DNA of 64,000 nt from Alviniconcha marisindica (GCA_018857735.1 JABMCL010000882.1:586001-650000); one strand, 5' to 3'; counted from the stretch's first letter, positions 1 to 13,549 are shown. Program-made: numbers and translations. Notes: generated from the letters alone by a model not told the origin.

Positions 1-393
1 ACTCGATAAATAAAAAATAAAACGACTAAGACCGAACTAACTGTTCACAAAGAATCCAACTCGGCTTGTGAGTCGTCCCCCTTATGTTTTGCACTGATGC
101 ACACAAGACATATATATATATATATATGGACGGACATATGCATGGACATATATAAAGATATAGATATTGGTCCATGCATGGACAGTAAATTATGGTCCAT
201 GGCAGTAGCGGCCGGTCAGTCATTGTTGATGGGTCACTGACTTCCCGGTGGCCTTTAGGGCGCGGGTCGAACGCCGCCTAACCAATACCGTCTGCTCAAT
301 GTTCACGTTCAGGCATTGCCGACTCAGTGCCAGAAAGACACGGACAGACAGACAGACATGCAGAGACTCTTCTTTATTTATAAGACCATTTTG

Positions 394-431
394 CTTTACG
401 TCCACAGAAGCGAGGTTGCTTATCGGGGACG
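394..431 (+). repeat. Diverged copy of the satellite 5' module
   Basis: Begins with TTTACGTCCACAGAA and ends in GGGGAC, matching the start of the tandem units at 58.5-63 kb. It is followed by a G-rich tract. Short and diverged. Confidence 0.45.
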
Positions 432-1017
432 GGGGGAGGGGGGTGGGAAGGCGGAGAGAGTGACGGCTCGACCGCGGAAACCGCCCGAAAAAGACCGGAG
501 AGACCGTGGACCGACGCCAGAACAATGGAAGTGTTAAGGCGGTGTCCCCTCGCCATTCGCCCAGCGACTAGTGCACTGCGCAGAGTCACAAGGACAATGT
601 CCGTTGCACTGCTGTTGAGGAACAACCCGAAGCGAAAGAAGTCCAACTTTCGCAGCCCAGCTCCACCTCCCTGCTCAGTCATGATCTCTTCTGGGCTAAC
701 TTGAGGGTCCAGCTCCACCTCCCTCCTCTTGATCTCGCCTGGAACCCCGTGTTGTGTATTATTTATAAGATTCTTCATCTGCCCTGATATAACCGTCATG
801 GTTGACTGGGCGTAACTAAACACCAAGTTATTTACTCAGGACTTACTGTGTCTTCATCTTCTTCCTAGTGTGACATGAAGGAGTGGGCCGCCGTCTGTCA
901 AAGCTGGCTATGGCAGTGGTGTGTGTTTAAAACTGAGCCGGTGGTCACGGTCAGTGTCTTGGGTGTTATCATTAAAAAAAACTTGATAGGTAATAACTAC
1001 TTCTTCTTTCATGGTGC

Positions 1018-1060
1018 GGTTTACGTCCACACGGAAACCGTACCGCTTATTAGAGACGGG
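1018..1060 (+). repeat. Second diverged copy of the satellite 5' module
   Basis: Shares TTTACGTCCAC, GGAAACCGTA and CTTATTAGAGACGGG with the units at 58.5-63 kb. It runs into a long G tract and a GT/GC run. Confidence 0.5.
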
Positions 1061-1161
1061 GGGGGGGGGGTGGGGGGGGGGGTGCGCGCGTGTGTGTGAC
1101 TGCGGGCGTGCGGGCGTGTCATTGTATGTACTTTAATTTTTTTTAGTCTTTCTTTTCAGAT

Positions 1162-1162
<1 letters not shown>

Positions 1163-1219
<57 letters not shown>

Positions 1220-1229
1220 CCCCCCCCCC
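1163..1229. repeat. (CT)n microsatellite with C tract
   Basis: About 27 CT dinucleotides followed by 13 C residues. Confidence 0.95.
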
Positions 1230-1774
1230 AGTAAAAGGTTATAGAAGTAGAACGAGGAAAGGTTCTGCTGACCTGCACCAGGCTGTCAGTTTGTCACGTG
1301 ACTGTCAGTCATAAAGGTTGCCACCGTGCGCCATGCTGCCATTTTCAACGACACACTGAGAAAGTAATATTGATCCAAAATAATAATAATGTTCAGTTTA
1401 TATTGCACCTGTTCCAGTGTTAAAAACGATCTCCAATGCAGCATCACATCAGTGACAAAACAGGTAACAAACACTTGCATAAAATCAAGACTGATCAAGG
1501 TACAAGACAATCGAGCGGAAAAAATCAATGAGTGCCGCTGGTGAGAACCGAGAATGACACGGGGTAAGGAATGTGGACAACGTACTCGCCAGACTGAGAA
1601 AACAGTTCACGGCTAAAAAATAAAAACAAAAAGAAAGAAAAGAAAAGAAAACTCGTGGGCTGTCATCTTTTGGTGAGTGGGCGTCTTCTGAGTATTTGTT
1701 ACGAGACAGTGATAATCTGTGAACTATCAATAAAACGGGTACATTTATAAAATTGTGTACACAGTACACTAGCA

Positions 1775-1812
<38 letters not shown>

Positions 1813-1813
1813 A

Positions 1814-1900
<87 letters not shown>

Positions 1901-1977
1901 CTGTGACACACGCACACACTGTGACACACACAAACACACACGCGCGCGCGCACGCACACACACACACGCACGCACAT
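1775..1977. repeat. Compound (CA)n/(CACG)n microsatellite
   Basis: A CA run grades into about 22 copies of the tetranucleotide GCAC, then interrupted CA/CG repeats. The long Cys-Val-Arg and His-Thr frames here are repeat translations, not genes. Confidence 0.95.
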
Positions 1978-2132
1978 TGTGCTCCAAAAAAATTCGCTGC
2001 ATTTGAAGCCGGTACTGAAGACAATAAACCAGGAATGAAAATTAACAATGAATCTCGCACGAAAAGTAACAGAGACGTTAAACAAACACTGAAAACAAAA
2101 CAAAAAGGGGGGGATTGTTAAAAAAAGTTTCA

Positions 2133-2137
<5 letters not shown>

Positions 2138-2209
<72 letters not shown>
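2138..2209. repeat. (AT)n microsatellite
   Basis: About 36 uninterrupted AT dinucleotides. Confidence 0.95.
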
Positions 2210-2215
<6 letters not shown>

Positions 2216-2876
2216 ACTCCTCAGGTGATCACAGAAACTGATCAAACATGAACGATACCGCATCATCTAAGCAACGTTATAACATCAGTAACAAATGGTC
2301 ATCATTCGGTTGTTGACTGCTGTATCAGTCGTCAGATGAATTAGTTGTAAAGTGTGTCATCAGTGTGACTGCAAGCTGCCGTAAATCTCAAGGAAAACAA
2401 GTATGGTTGGAAATGTTCAGTCAGATCCAGTTAAAGCTACAAAAAGTTGAATGGACTTTGCCGTATAAACTTCTTTGTTGTGCACTCTCCTGTAATCATG
2501 AACTGAGTATGTGCCAAAGTCGTCAGAACTGGGCCAATAACTGGAAACAGCTGGTAAAGATTTGGCACTGCCACACCCGGACATAGGTACGCGTACAGTT
2601 TTCGCTTCAACGGAAGGCAGATCCTACATATTACTGACTACGTTGTTGGACTGGGCAAGAACAAATTTATTTCTATATATTTATTATTTCATTTCATTGT
2701 CAACTTTCAAGAAAATGTTGATTTCTATGCATTTATTGTTTCAGATTTGCAAAATAATTATCTGATTGAATTAGAATAGGGGTAGAGAAGTGCAGCAAAG
2801 AATGTGAAAACTGACAAATAAGAAAACTGTATTTATATTTAAAAATAATAATAATAATAAAATATAAAAAAAATAT

Positions 2877-2882
2877 AAAAAA
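2877..2882 (-). terminator. Pol III terminator of the tRNA gene
   Basis: Six T residues on the minus strand begin 3 nt past the discriminator base of the tRNA-Arg gene, a typical RNA polymerase III stop. A second T8 run follows just downstream. Confidence 0.75.
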
Positions 2883-2884
2883 CA

Positions 2885-2986
2885 CACCTCCGACGGGACT
2901 CGAACCCGCAATCCCCGGCTAGCACACTATCTTTAGCCGATCCGGCGTTTAGGAGGCCGATGCCTTATCCATTAGGCCACGGAGGC
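2885..2986 (-). tRNA. tRNA-Arg (anticodon CCU) with a 29-nt intron
   Basis: On the minus strand the first 37 nt give a 7-bp acceptor strand (GCCTCCG), a D arm with GCC/GGC stem, and an anticodon arm in which CCT falls exactly at positions 34-36. A 29-nt insert (2949 down to 2921) follows base 37, the canonical eukaryotic intron site. The remaining 36 nt supply the matching anticodon strand (GCCGG against TCGGC, one G-U pair), a 5-nt variable loop, a T arm with loop TTCGAGT, and CGGAGGT pairing with the acceptor strand. Without the insert the tRNA is 73 nt. The A box (TGGCCTAATGG) and B box (GGTTCGAGTCC) are intact, and a T6 terminator follows. The intron repeats part of the anticodon stem (GCCGG, TCGGC), so an anticodon-arm duplication is an alternative. 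CCA is not encoded, as expected for a eukaryotic gene. Confidence 0.82.
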
Positions 2987-2989
2987 GGA

Positions 2990-3729
2990 CGTGAACTCAG
3001 TTGATTTTATTTTTATATAATGGTATTTTGTTGGTTTGCGGGCCTTTCAACTTTCGTTTTCAACACGGTTTAGTAACTGTATCTACATAAATTGCTACAG
3101 CTGGACTGGAGTATTATACTGATTCCGTTAGTCATGGAGATCTTCGTCGTACAAGGGGATGTAATTCACTCCGTCCTAGTGATTTAGTCCGCCCGAAGTG
3201 CTCTGCCGTTTCAGCTGTTAGTGTCGGCTTCTGTCGTCTGCTGCAACCCGTGCTGCCGCTGCTCAGGGGCGTTAACTCTGCCCACTAGCTTGGAGCAACA
3301 CGCTCGATGAGCACCGCTTCATGAAGTTGAAAGTCTTTCCAAACAGCAAGTACACCCCAAAAAATGAACAACAATGCAAGTGAAATGAAGCATTAACATT
3401 TTCAATCACGGAAATTTTAGAAAATTACCTGCTCTGAGAAACTCGGTAACACTAAAGAAATCTTGGTCAGGCCGTCAGTTGGAGAAAAAAAAAAGAAAAA
3501 AAAAGGAAAGAAAAAAGAAAAAGAAAAAAAAGAGGAGATATTTGGGCAAGTTATGTTTTTACACCAAGTTTTATCATTTTCACTCAGTACTGGAAGGGTG
3601 CCTGGTTCTCTGAGAGTCACAAGTTAAAGTGGGCTAGCCGAATGAAGCCCCATTAGCAGACTCGTGAGGCTGTTGTTTTACGTGAAGCACAGCTGGAACT
3701 GAGGGGCACTGAATGCTACACACTACTAT
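2990..3729. other. Noncoding spacer between the tRNA and the LTR element
   Basis: No convincing gene. Contains an A/G-rich tract at about 3482-3535 and otherwise unique-looking sequence. Confidence 0.5.
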
Positions 3730-4654
<925 letters not shown>

Positions 4655-5724
4655 ATAATTTGTTTTAAAAAGGACATTAATAATCCTAATTAAATAATGT
4701 GAAGTCAAACCCTGCCCTGAATCTTTTTGTTTATTTTTTGTAAAAAAAAAAAGAGAAAAAAGTTACATAAAATGTTGCCCAATAGGGGACTTCACATCTT
4801 TAGGGAGTAGTCATACATAGTAGCTATGCATGAAGGCTAGTAGATAGGGTCCCATAAAATACATGTGTCAGGGTAAGTAGGTAGGAAAACAACTATCGGT
4901 CAGCGGTCAGAGGCACTACGGTTGCTGACATCACTTCTGGTGCTGCTGCCCCGCCTGGCACCACTGTTGCTGCAGTGCTGCCGCCGTCGCTGACATCACG
5001 TCGGGTGCTGCCGTGGCCGACATCAACCCCTACACTGCAGCGGTGCTGCTGCCGTCGCTGACGCCATCCCCGATGCTGCAGTTGCTGGTGTCTCGTCCGA
5101 CGTCACGTCCGGTGCTAGTGCCCCTGGTACCACTGCTGGTGTCACCGTATTGCTGACATCATCTCCTGTGCTGCTGTCGCTGGTGCTTCCCAGAGGAGCC
5201 GTGCTGCTGAAGGGTCCATGGTCCGCATCGCGCGCTCTAGCACCCTCAGTGACAGTCGCCGCGGTAACTTGCGTATCGTTAGTAAAATCGGAACAGTGAC
5301 AGTGTGGCCGATTCCAGAATGTTGTTATTGCAAACTCGGAACAGTAGCCAGATAGGATTTTGACTGGTACAGTCAGTGCCAAAGAAATTGCACTTGAAAA
5401 TTACTGATAAACAGTGCTGGACTGACTGACAACAATATGAATATGTATGCGCTGTTGTTTGCTTTATAGTTTCTGTGTGGTCTGATAACTGTATCAGTGT
5501 ATGTTTCAGCATTGATCTGGTGCTTGAGCGTCTGGATGCCAAATACTATTCATTCTTTATTTTGATGCAAAATCTTTTTTTCTTTTTTTTCTTTTTCTTT
5601 TTTCTTTTTTTTCAAGTTTAGTGTGTCTTTTATACCAAACGCTTCACTTTTTGGTCTTGAAGCTGTATGCCAACATAGCGATGTTTGTTCGTTTGCGGTC
5701 ACCGTACGGTAGCCCGTTCATGCC
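4655..5724. other. Leader region of the gypsy element, no gene recognised
   Basis: AT-rich at first, then a GC-rich stretch (about 4920-5240) built from imperfect GCTGCTG and GCTGACATCAC repeats. It gives a low-complexity Ala/Thr/Ser frame of 119 codons on the minus strand (5023-5382) that I do not recognise. A T/C tract lies at 5575-5613. Confidence 0.45.
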
Positions 5725-6750
5725 ATGGCGGAGAATGAAAATGTGGAGATCTCGCCCGCGGAGGAACTAAAGCTTTTTAGACAACTTCCGCCGAAAGTTA
5801 GGAGTGCGTCCGAAGGCAGACTGACAGACACGGTTGAAGATCAGCAAGGCTGGATAGTCAGCTATGGCCAGGCTGACGAAAATAATAAACGGCGGAAGAA
5901 CCTGACAGGGAGGCCGAGCCTGTTCAGACTCAGAGGCAGCCCGGCATGACGCTACGCGGCAACCCCCCCCCCCCCCCCCCACCCCCCTTGTCCCTCTTTA
6001 CGGGGACACCAGGCCGGAAAGAGGAGGCTGATGGTGAAGTGATGCTTCACTGATTATGTCCTCAGATGTCAGTTGACATATTAGGGACAAGCTGAGACCA
6101 ATGCCGAAGCACGGTGCAATAAATCTTTACGTCCACGGAAACCAGAAGGCTCGTTAGGACGGACAGTCCAGGACGTCCACCTCGACTCTCACACAGCTCC
6201 TGAACCATGTGAAGAGGAGGCGACATATGATCTTTGGAAGTATGAGGTCAACTGTCTGCTATCGGAGGGGAGCCATGGTGACGACGACGCCATTATGGAA
6301 GCAATCCGACGGTCACTCAAGGGAGAACCAGCTCGAGTGGCCATGCGACTTGGGCCAAAGCGGACCACCGTCAGCAACCTGCTTCAGAAGCTCGATGGCA
6401 TGTACGGCACGGTAGACGTAAGAGAGAGTGTTCTGGCGCAGTTCTATAGTGCACATCAACAGCAGGATGACTGAACCGTCTCAGACTGGAGCTTCCGACT
6501 GGAAGACCTGCTGGCGAAGGCTGTAGAACTGGGTCGAGTTCATCCTCTTGAGGCGGACGAGATGCTCAAGTGCATGTTCTGGACGGCGGGGCTGAAGAAG
6601 GAGCTGAAGGATGTATCGGGACACAAGTTTGACCGCATCAGCACATTTGATGTGTTGCGAGTAGCCATCCGCCAGATCGAGAGAGATCTGCAGCACTATA
6701 AGCGTCAATCGGTTCAATCGAACGTAGCTGGACACGCTGGGAACTCTTGA
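5725..6750 (+). pseudogene. Broken gag of the gypsy element (PNMA-like capsid)
   Basis: The frame opening at 5725 encodes an acidic N-terminus (MAENENVEISPAEELKLFRQ) but stops at 5949 beside a C tract. A second frame, continuous from about 6202, encodes a helical domain with YDLWKYEV and later EADEMLKCMFWTAG and RVAIRQIERDLQHY. This is the pattern of the Ty3/gypsy Gag capsid that was domesticated as PNMA and Arc in animals. An in-frame TGA at 6472-6474 interrupts it, and the frame ends with TGA at 6748-6750, exactly where integrase sequence begins. No zinc knuckle (CX2CX4HX4C) follows. The breaks make a functional capsid unlikely. Confidence 0.75.
6125..6203 (+). repeat. gag segment sharing sequence with the satellite module
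   Basis: This stretch (TTTACGTCCACGGAAACC ... AGGACGTCCACCTCGAC ... CACACAGCTCCTGA) is clearly related to the first 80 bases of each satellite unit at 58.5-63 kb. It is contiguous with the gag frame. Either the satellite captured a gag fragment or both carry the same small repeat. Confidence 0.6.
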
Positions 6751-7758
6751 GCCTCACCAGAAGCACGACTGGAAAAGTCATATTGCACCCCTGGTCTACG
6801 CATACAATTGCACTAGGCACGAGTCAACAGGAATGTCGCCATTGTCCCTGATGTTCGGGCGTGACCCCCTCCTGCCAGTTGACTTGGCCTTTGGTCTGGA
6901 CTCGAACTCGAAGGTGCCACTGACGAAGTATATGGACTCGCTGAAAGCTCGTCTGAAGCATTCTTTTGAGTTGGCCGCAGCAGCTGCAGACAAAGCACGT
7001 GCCAAGCAGAAGAAAGGCTACGATCTCAGCGTAAGAGGAGCAGATGCGGAGGTCGACGATCGTGTCCTGGTCAAAGTTGAGGCTTTTGATGGCAAACACA
7101 AGTTGGCCGACAAGTGGGAGGAAGCCGTGTACCGAAAGTGCTGGGCAAACCCAACTCCGACATTCCAGTCTATGCAGTGCAGAAGGAGGACAAGACTGGG
7201 AAGAAAAGAACATTGCATAGAAACTTGTTGCTACCTCTTGGAGCTAGGGTGGAGAGACCTGTTTCGTTTAAAGATGAGACGATTGCCCAAAGTGATCAGT
7301 CACGCAGACGCCGGTCTCAACGCCAAAGGCAACAAAGAGCTGCTCCAGAACAGTCAGAAAGTAGTTCAGAGGAGACTGAGAAAGATAGCAGTAGTGGTGA
7401 GGAAGAGACGGTGAGCTCCAGTGGATTTTTGGAAGTTGTGGTCCCAGAGACCGATACAACAGAAACCGATGCTGCATCTGATTTAAGTGGGGACGCCCAC
7501 TCACAGGATAAGGATGGAACCAACACTTCTTTCGTAGATCAGACAGATGGAGATAGGGGTACCCCGACGCCAATGGTGGCAGTTCCTGAACAGGCTGAGA
7601 AGGAACCGGAAGACACTTTGGTTCCCGAGGTGGATGTGCATGATGAAAAAAGACCTCCGACACCAGCTCCAAGACGTTCAGTCAGGGCTAGGAAGCAACC
7701 TTCCTGGATGGCCAGTAGTGACTACGTAATCAGTCACCAAGTGCCACAGACTGACTGA
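6737..7758 (+). pseudogene. Integrase C-terminal remnant and tail of gypsy pol
   Basis: From 6737 the frame shows the conserved end of gypsy integrase: PHQKHDWKSH, a YNCTRHESTG box, and FGRDPLLPVDLAFG. Next comes a DRVLVK segment typical of the integrase C-terminal domain. A single-base frameshift near 7137 moves the remainder (LGKPNSDIPVY, then RTLHRNLLLPLG) to the next frame. That frame ends in a Ser/Glu-rich tail with PAPRRSVRARKQPSW and a stop at 7756-7758. The integrase DDE core and all of RT are absent, so the internal deletion removed roughly 3 kb between gag and this point. Confidence 0.85.
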
Positions 7759-7943
7759 AATGAGTCGACTGGATGGTTGAATCACATTCTGGAAACAAGC
7801 TCACTGCCTTCGTGGAAGATACACCATTGACTAAACCATTGAAATTACGCTTAAGATATATAGATTTCTATTTAACCTGAATGAAGGCCACTTGCACCTC
7901 CGGGTGCTCATATGTTACGAAAATGATGATGACATCATTTATC

Positions 7944-7953
7944 AAAAGGGGGG
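7944..7953 (+). other. Polypurine tract of the gypsy element
   Basis: AAAAGGGGGG ends 4 bases before the 3' LTR (TGTGGCC at 7958). Its place and composition fit the plus-strand primer of an LTR retrotransposon. Confidence 0.75.
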
Positions 7954-7957
7954 TATA

Positions 7958-8787
<830 letters not shown>

Positions 8788-8802
8788 GTAACAACTCCAC
8801 AG

Positions 8803-8843
8803 CACTGGATTTAATTTTGTATAATTATATTTTAAATCCAGTG
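8803..8843. repeat. Inverted repeat (12-bp stem, 17-nt loop)
   Basis: CACTGGATTTAA and TTAAATCCAGTG are perfect complements 17 bases apart, and imperfect pairing continues outward (TCCACAG / TTATGGA). It begins 16 bases past the 3' LTR. Confidence 0.7.
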
Positions 8844-9309
8844 TTATGGAATGTTTATGCTAAAAAAAATGCAACCTGTATTACCACCACATAACCCCCT
8901 ATCCCTTACTTAGTAAACAATTACATCAGCAACGCCAGCTACCTGGGGATGCCCAACAGCATTTAATGCTTTCATGCTGGTCTCTTCATTTTATTTTATA
9001 TAACTTCATTACGTATACATATTACTCTTTGCAAATCTGCACCATAACCCTTTCCCTGCCAAAGAATGTGTGCTGCTGATGCAATTCCTTCCAAAAAGAG
9101 TTTCAGACACAGGTTATCCAAACCAGTAGCATACATTTTTTTAAGAACCTGGCCTCTTTTCAGCAAGCATGATGAACAGTAACACTAACAATTTGAGCCG
9201 GACATCCCGTCACATCTTTCTGGCAGATGGGAAATTTTGTGTTCCCCATGGATGTCATATGGGAAGGGAAAGGGTTAACAACTGTGCTGTTATCGTATGA
9301 CTGTAACAG

Positions 9310-9520
9310 TTTAAAGGGGAACTGAAGCAAAAAATAATAATCATGGACTCTATTAATATCAATGGAATAGAAGATTATTTGTGTGTGTGTGTGTGTGTGC
9401 TTGGTTTCAGGTCCCATTTGCTAAAAGTCAATGTTTGAACGTGAAAACATGCCCGCAAATGCTGCCATTTTGAGCCAGGCAATATATGTCAGTGACATCA
9501 TAAAGAAAAACCAGCATGGG
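9310..9520 (+). repeat. Dispersed element starting TTTAAAGGGGAACTGAA
   Basis: The start TTTAAAGGGGAACTGAA and an inner GTCAGTGACATCATAAAG recur, diverged, near 31436 in a DZIP1 intron and, on the other strand, in every unit of the satellite at 58.5-63 kb. Exact ends unknown. A (GT)n sits inside. Confidence 0.5.
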
Positions 9521-10195
9521 TGGCAAAAGTTTTAAAATATATACATTATGGGGCTACCTTTCTCTTTTCTTCATTGGCAAAAAGCAAACCAACATGGCTG
9601 CATCCCCAGGAGCTCTAACAGAAACTACACTTCCTTTGTGTGACTAGAACCACCAAAATGATGCCTGCAGAAGGAAACATTTTCGTATTTTCTATGCCTT
9701 CAGGTCAGCCTGCACGTTATGCGATTTGATCTGGTTTTGTTGTTGACTCTTCTTCGGGAGTAACCATAAACATCAGTTTGATTATTCTGTTACTGTTGGG
9801 ATGTACATTTTCATATTACCACTGAATAGTCTCTCTCTCTCCTGATAATTCAGATTTGCATCTGTCTTACTTTGCCGAGTTTGCATGTTGCAAAGTTTTA
9901 GACAGGAATAGGTTTTTGTTTTGTTCTTAAGATGTATTTTGGTTTACCACAATTATTTGTATTCTTGTTTGACGTATTGAGTGTTGCCATGTCTGTCATC
10001 AGGGACAGATTTGTAAGAAAGCCAACTTGTGCTTAAATCTTCATCCTTGTGTCATAAAGTATTATCTTATCTCTTTGTGTTTGTAAAATAGCAAGGACTG
10101 GCTGTTAAGATAGGTCCAAATGAACCTAACACTACTATCCTTAAGCATTAAAGTTTTTGACTTTGAGTTCTCTCTCTCTCTCTCTGACACTTTTT

Positions 10196-10201
10196 TTTAT
10201 T
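10196..10201 (-). promoter_or_regulatory. Candidate distal poly(A) signal of DNAJC3
   Basis: AATAAA on the minus strand followed by A- and GA-rich sequence, 3.2 kb past the DNAJC3 stop. No transcript evidence is available. Confidence 0.3.
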
Positions 10202-10974
10202 AACAGAGCTTTAATACATTTTGAATGCATGTACATTTCACCCACATAAACAGGAATTGACCAATATGGAACACTCATCCACACAAATCACAGTGTCCCC
10301 ATCAAATTCAGTGAAAAACTCATATCACACTCATGTCACCTTTAAACTTTCAAACACAATTTGCATGGATCAAGCAACACAGAGGAAAGGGCAGTGTAAC
10401 TGATTTGCACCCCCATAGCCTTCTTCCTTATTACGCCACTGAAAACAAACAAAAAACAATACACACACAGTCACAGACTGTGGTGTAAATGGGAATCATC
10501 TGAATTCCTAGGATAATTTTGTCCCCCTATCACCTGAATTAACATTTGTAATGTTAAAGGAACAAAAATAAATGGTTCAAGACTCATCCGCCAAGTGGTA
10601 CACATACATATATATATATATATATGGCAATTCTAGAATCAATCCAAAAGGGCAATCCACTAAGGCACATTTTAAAATTTAGAAAAATTCAACAGTGTCT
10701 ACACCCTGAAGACATTTTGATGGTAAACACTGTACAGCACAAACCCCTACATTTCCTGCACTGCACATTACCTAAACACATTTGGTTTGGATTTTTAAAC
10801 AGGAGACATAAAAAAACGAAGAGGAATTAATGGCATAATGGATTAATAAATGTAAAGCAAAGAAAATGCATGCCACAATTTGTGGGATTAGTCTTTCCTT
10901 GGTTTTTATGATTTTCTCCTGCGATACGGACACAGTGTCTGTAATGCGCTTTGAGAAGTCAGATGCTGTAGTCA

Positions 10975-11210
10975 GGCGCCCAGTGATAGTGCTAGACATT
11001 TTTTCAAACTGGTGTGACATCTACAAGGTGGTTAAAGTGGTTCATGGAAACCGGTCAGACAAGTCACTGTAATCGGTCAGATACATGGCCTTCAGTGCTA
11101 GTACTAGAGCTCTACTAGCAAATGCCCTGCTCCCTTTCCAGTCTACAACACACACACAACACATACACTCTCTCTCTCTGCTGCATTTTTGTTGTTGTTG
11201 TTGAGTACCG
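10975..11210 (+). repeat. Dispersed repeat, copy 1
   Basis: Contains CATTTTTTCAAACTGGTGTGAC, a segment reading GTGGTTAAAGTGGTTCATGG and CCGGTCAGA motifs. These recur inverted at 19150-19345 and in part at 23455-23500. Confidence 0.7.
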
Positions 11211-11325
11211 GTCAAACATAAAAAAATCTTCACTTCTGACCAATTGCTGATTTTTTCCTTGTGGTTTGTACATATGTACATCTTGATCTTAACCAATTAA
11301 ATACCAGAAATCAGTGGTTACCGCA

Positions 11326-11382
11326 AACCCTGGGTGCCAAAAACCATTTATAGGAAGGGTGCCAAAAACCATTTATAGGAAG
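11326..11382. repeat. 26-bp tandem duplication
   Basis: GGGTGCCAAAAACCATTTAT plus AGGAA occurs twice in tandem. Confidence 0.8.
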
Positions 11383-12294
11383 TCACAGGCACAGATCATG
11401 TTGTGCACAGGTGTGGTTTGTAAAATGATGAAAATCAGCAGCAGAAAAATGAATCGAATGTTTCAGTACAATTAAGTTCCAAAGTTAAACAGTGACTGTA
11501 TCAGACTGTTCCACAAATCTCCTACAGCTAAAAGTTGTACACAGACACTGAGGGAAACTTGAAGACTGGACAAAATGGATTGCACTTTTTAATCAACCAA
11601 GCGTTATACACTGCTGTTACACACTGTCCATTCCACTTACTTTTCCAGAAAAATCTAGCACACCACTAGTTCAAAACTCAGCTTACACACAACTTTTGCA
11701 CCGGTTTTGTTGAACATAATGTGGATGATGGATAATCAGCATCCATGCTTGGCATTTTTTGGAGCTAGGTTTTCCAAAGAAATGTTCCCAGCACTCCCAC
11801 ACGGAAGCATGCATGCAAACTTGCAACAAACCCTATCAGAGAAAACAAAGAGCATTCACTGTGAAGTGCCCCACATTAAAACAAACAGTCACACATTATG
11901 AACTCTCTACTTTCCATAGGTGCATGGCTCAAACACACTTTGGAGAACACTTGGATCTCCACTTGCGGCAGCCAACAGCACAGTTTCATTCGCACATAAC
12001 TCGGTCACACACAAAAAAACGGCCACACCTGACGCACACAGGTTTTCCATTTGCACACTTGCACACATCAGATGCACTGTAAGTTCTGACCTTACCAGCT
12101 GATGCACTTGACATAAATGTGATGAGAAACATCCCAAGATTGTTTTAAGAGATCCTGCTTTGTGGACATTGCTATGAAGGGACTAGGTGAGTAACCCGAA
12201 AGTTGCTACAACTACTGAAATTAAAAAAATTAAAAAATTAACATTCTCTTGATAACACCCAATAGCATAAAACAAAAGAGGTGGTCTTTTTGAA

Positions 12295-12300
12295 TTTATT
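12295..12300 (-). promoter_or_regulatory. Candidate proximal poly(A) signal of DNAJC3
   Basis: AATAAA on the minus strand 1.1 kb past the stop codon of DNAJC3. Plausible by position only. Confidence 0.35.
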
Positions 12301-13403
12301 TATGCATGTATGTTTCTGTAATTAACTAGCAGGTTTTGCCTGTGATATTTTAAGTTACATTCAATTGTATGTGGGCACAGAAATGATGCTCTAAACCAGT
12401 GTAACCAAATCTAGCCATTTTCATTTGTCAAAAAAGTGTCTTCAGAATGATCTAGGTTCATTGCGAAAAGAAAGAAAACAGTTTTCCAAGAAAATTTAAC
12501 TCTGCTAAAACTCAGAAATCAGTATGCACAAACAGAGCTCAGTACAACTTCACAAATCATGCAAAATGTGAAAGATCTTGCATATAAAGGAAAAACAGTG
12601 TCAGAAAAGAATGACACGACCTCAGGAGCAGATAGGTTTACCACAGTGAAAGAGCCCTCATGGAAAGACTACAAAGAGGGAGAATTAAACTTAAAATTGC
12701 ATCCGATTATACATCTCCCCAACCACCCCCCCCCCCCCCCCCCCCCGACTTAAAAGCTGTGGAGCATTACCCTGTCACCTGTGTTCAGATGAGCAACTGC
12801 TGAGCAGAGCCTGGTAAACAGCTCTTGAGTCGATCAATGTGGTCCTGACCAGTGTGCCTCTAAGTCCCTACACACAGAACACTCGGTCATTCAAATCGTA
12901 TGAACAGCTCTCAAACTGATGAAAGTAGTTCTGACCAGTGTGCCTCTTAGCTCTCCATGCCAAACACTTGGTCATCGGAGAGAGTGGTCATCATTATGCA
13001 TGCTTTGATTTCAGAATCTTGAGGGATACAGTTGGGAGTGTTGTGTGCGCTTCGGACCACCATAGTGAAATATCACCCCAGGCTCAGCAGGCTTTACAAT
13101 CAACCCCGCACACTCCAATTTTTGTGTCAGAAATGGATTTCAATCCCCCAGCAACAGTCACCAGTGTGACAAGCAACTTGTCCCCATGTGAAGCTAACCC
13201 CGAAGAGAGCTGAAAGGCACACACCTCGACATTTGCTGCCACCAACATCAAGCTAATCCCACGGGTGACGTTAGTTCACGTAACTTTATCACTAAGTGCA
13301 AGGTAGGCAATCGACTGAGGCATTGATGCTTGATCACCAGCCCGCACATCCCACGTCCCCTCCCCACCAATCCCAGCACGTCCCCATCACAGTGAGTTTG
13401 TCA

Positions 13404-13549
13404 CTAGTTGAAATTAAATTTGAAGTTGAAGCCGCCTGAGCCAAAGGGGTTGAACCCTTGCTGGAAGAAGAACGGATGGCCTCCGCCAAAGCCCTGCTGT
13501 TGCTCTGGGTCCAATGGATCCTCTCCCATGTCAAACCGCTTCCGCATTT
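13404..13549 (-). CDS. DNAJC3: DNAJC3 exon 11 (terminal coding)
   Basis: Residues 452-499 and stop (TAG at 406-404 of the 13-kb block). Encodes MRKRFDMGEDPLD, a Gln/Gly/Phe-rich stretch and FNFKFNFN. Acceptor TTTCAG. Confidence 0.95.

Larger units (their letters stand above)
1..2876. other. Noncoding flank, no gene recognised
   Basis: I see no recognisable coding exon here. The open frames are short, lie on both strands and match no family I know. The longest, about 150 codons on the minus strand at 374-826, runs through a G-rich tract and a copy of the satellite module found at 58.5 kb. Several microsatellites are listed separately. Confidence 0.6.
8788..10189. other. Intergenic, repeat remnants only
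   Basis: No coding exon seen. Holds a hairpin next to the LTR and an element related to the satellite (listed separately). Confidence 0.5.
10190..13403 (-). other. Probable DNAJC3 3' UTR and downstream sequence
   Basis: Follows the DNAJC3 stop codon in its transcription direction with no further coding exon. Two candidate AATAAA signals lie at 12300-12295 and 10201-10196, so the UTR could be 1.1 or 3.2 kb. A C tract (12726-12746) and a repeat copy (10975-11210) lie inside. Confidence 0.45.

Noticed and set aside
1485..2133. Cys/Val/Arg-rich frames on both strands
   Set aside because: Translations of (CA)n/(CACG)n microsatellite; all frames are open because the repeat has no stops.
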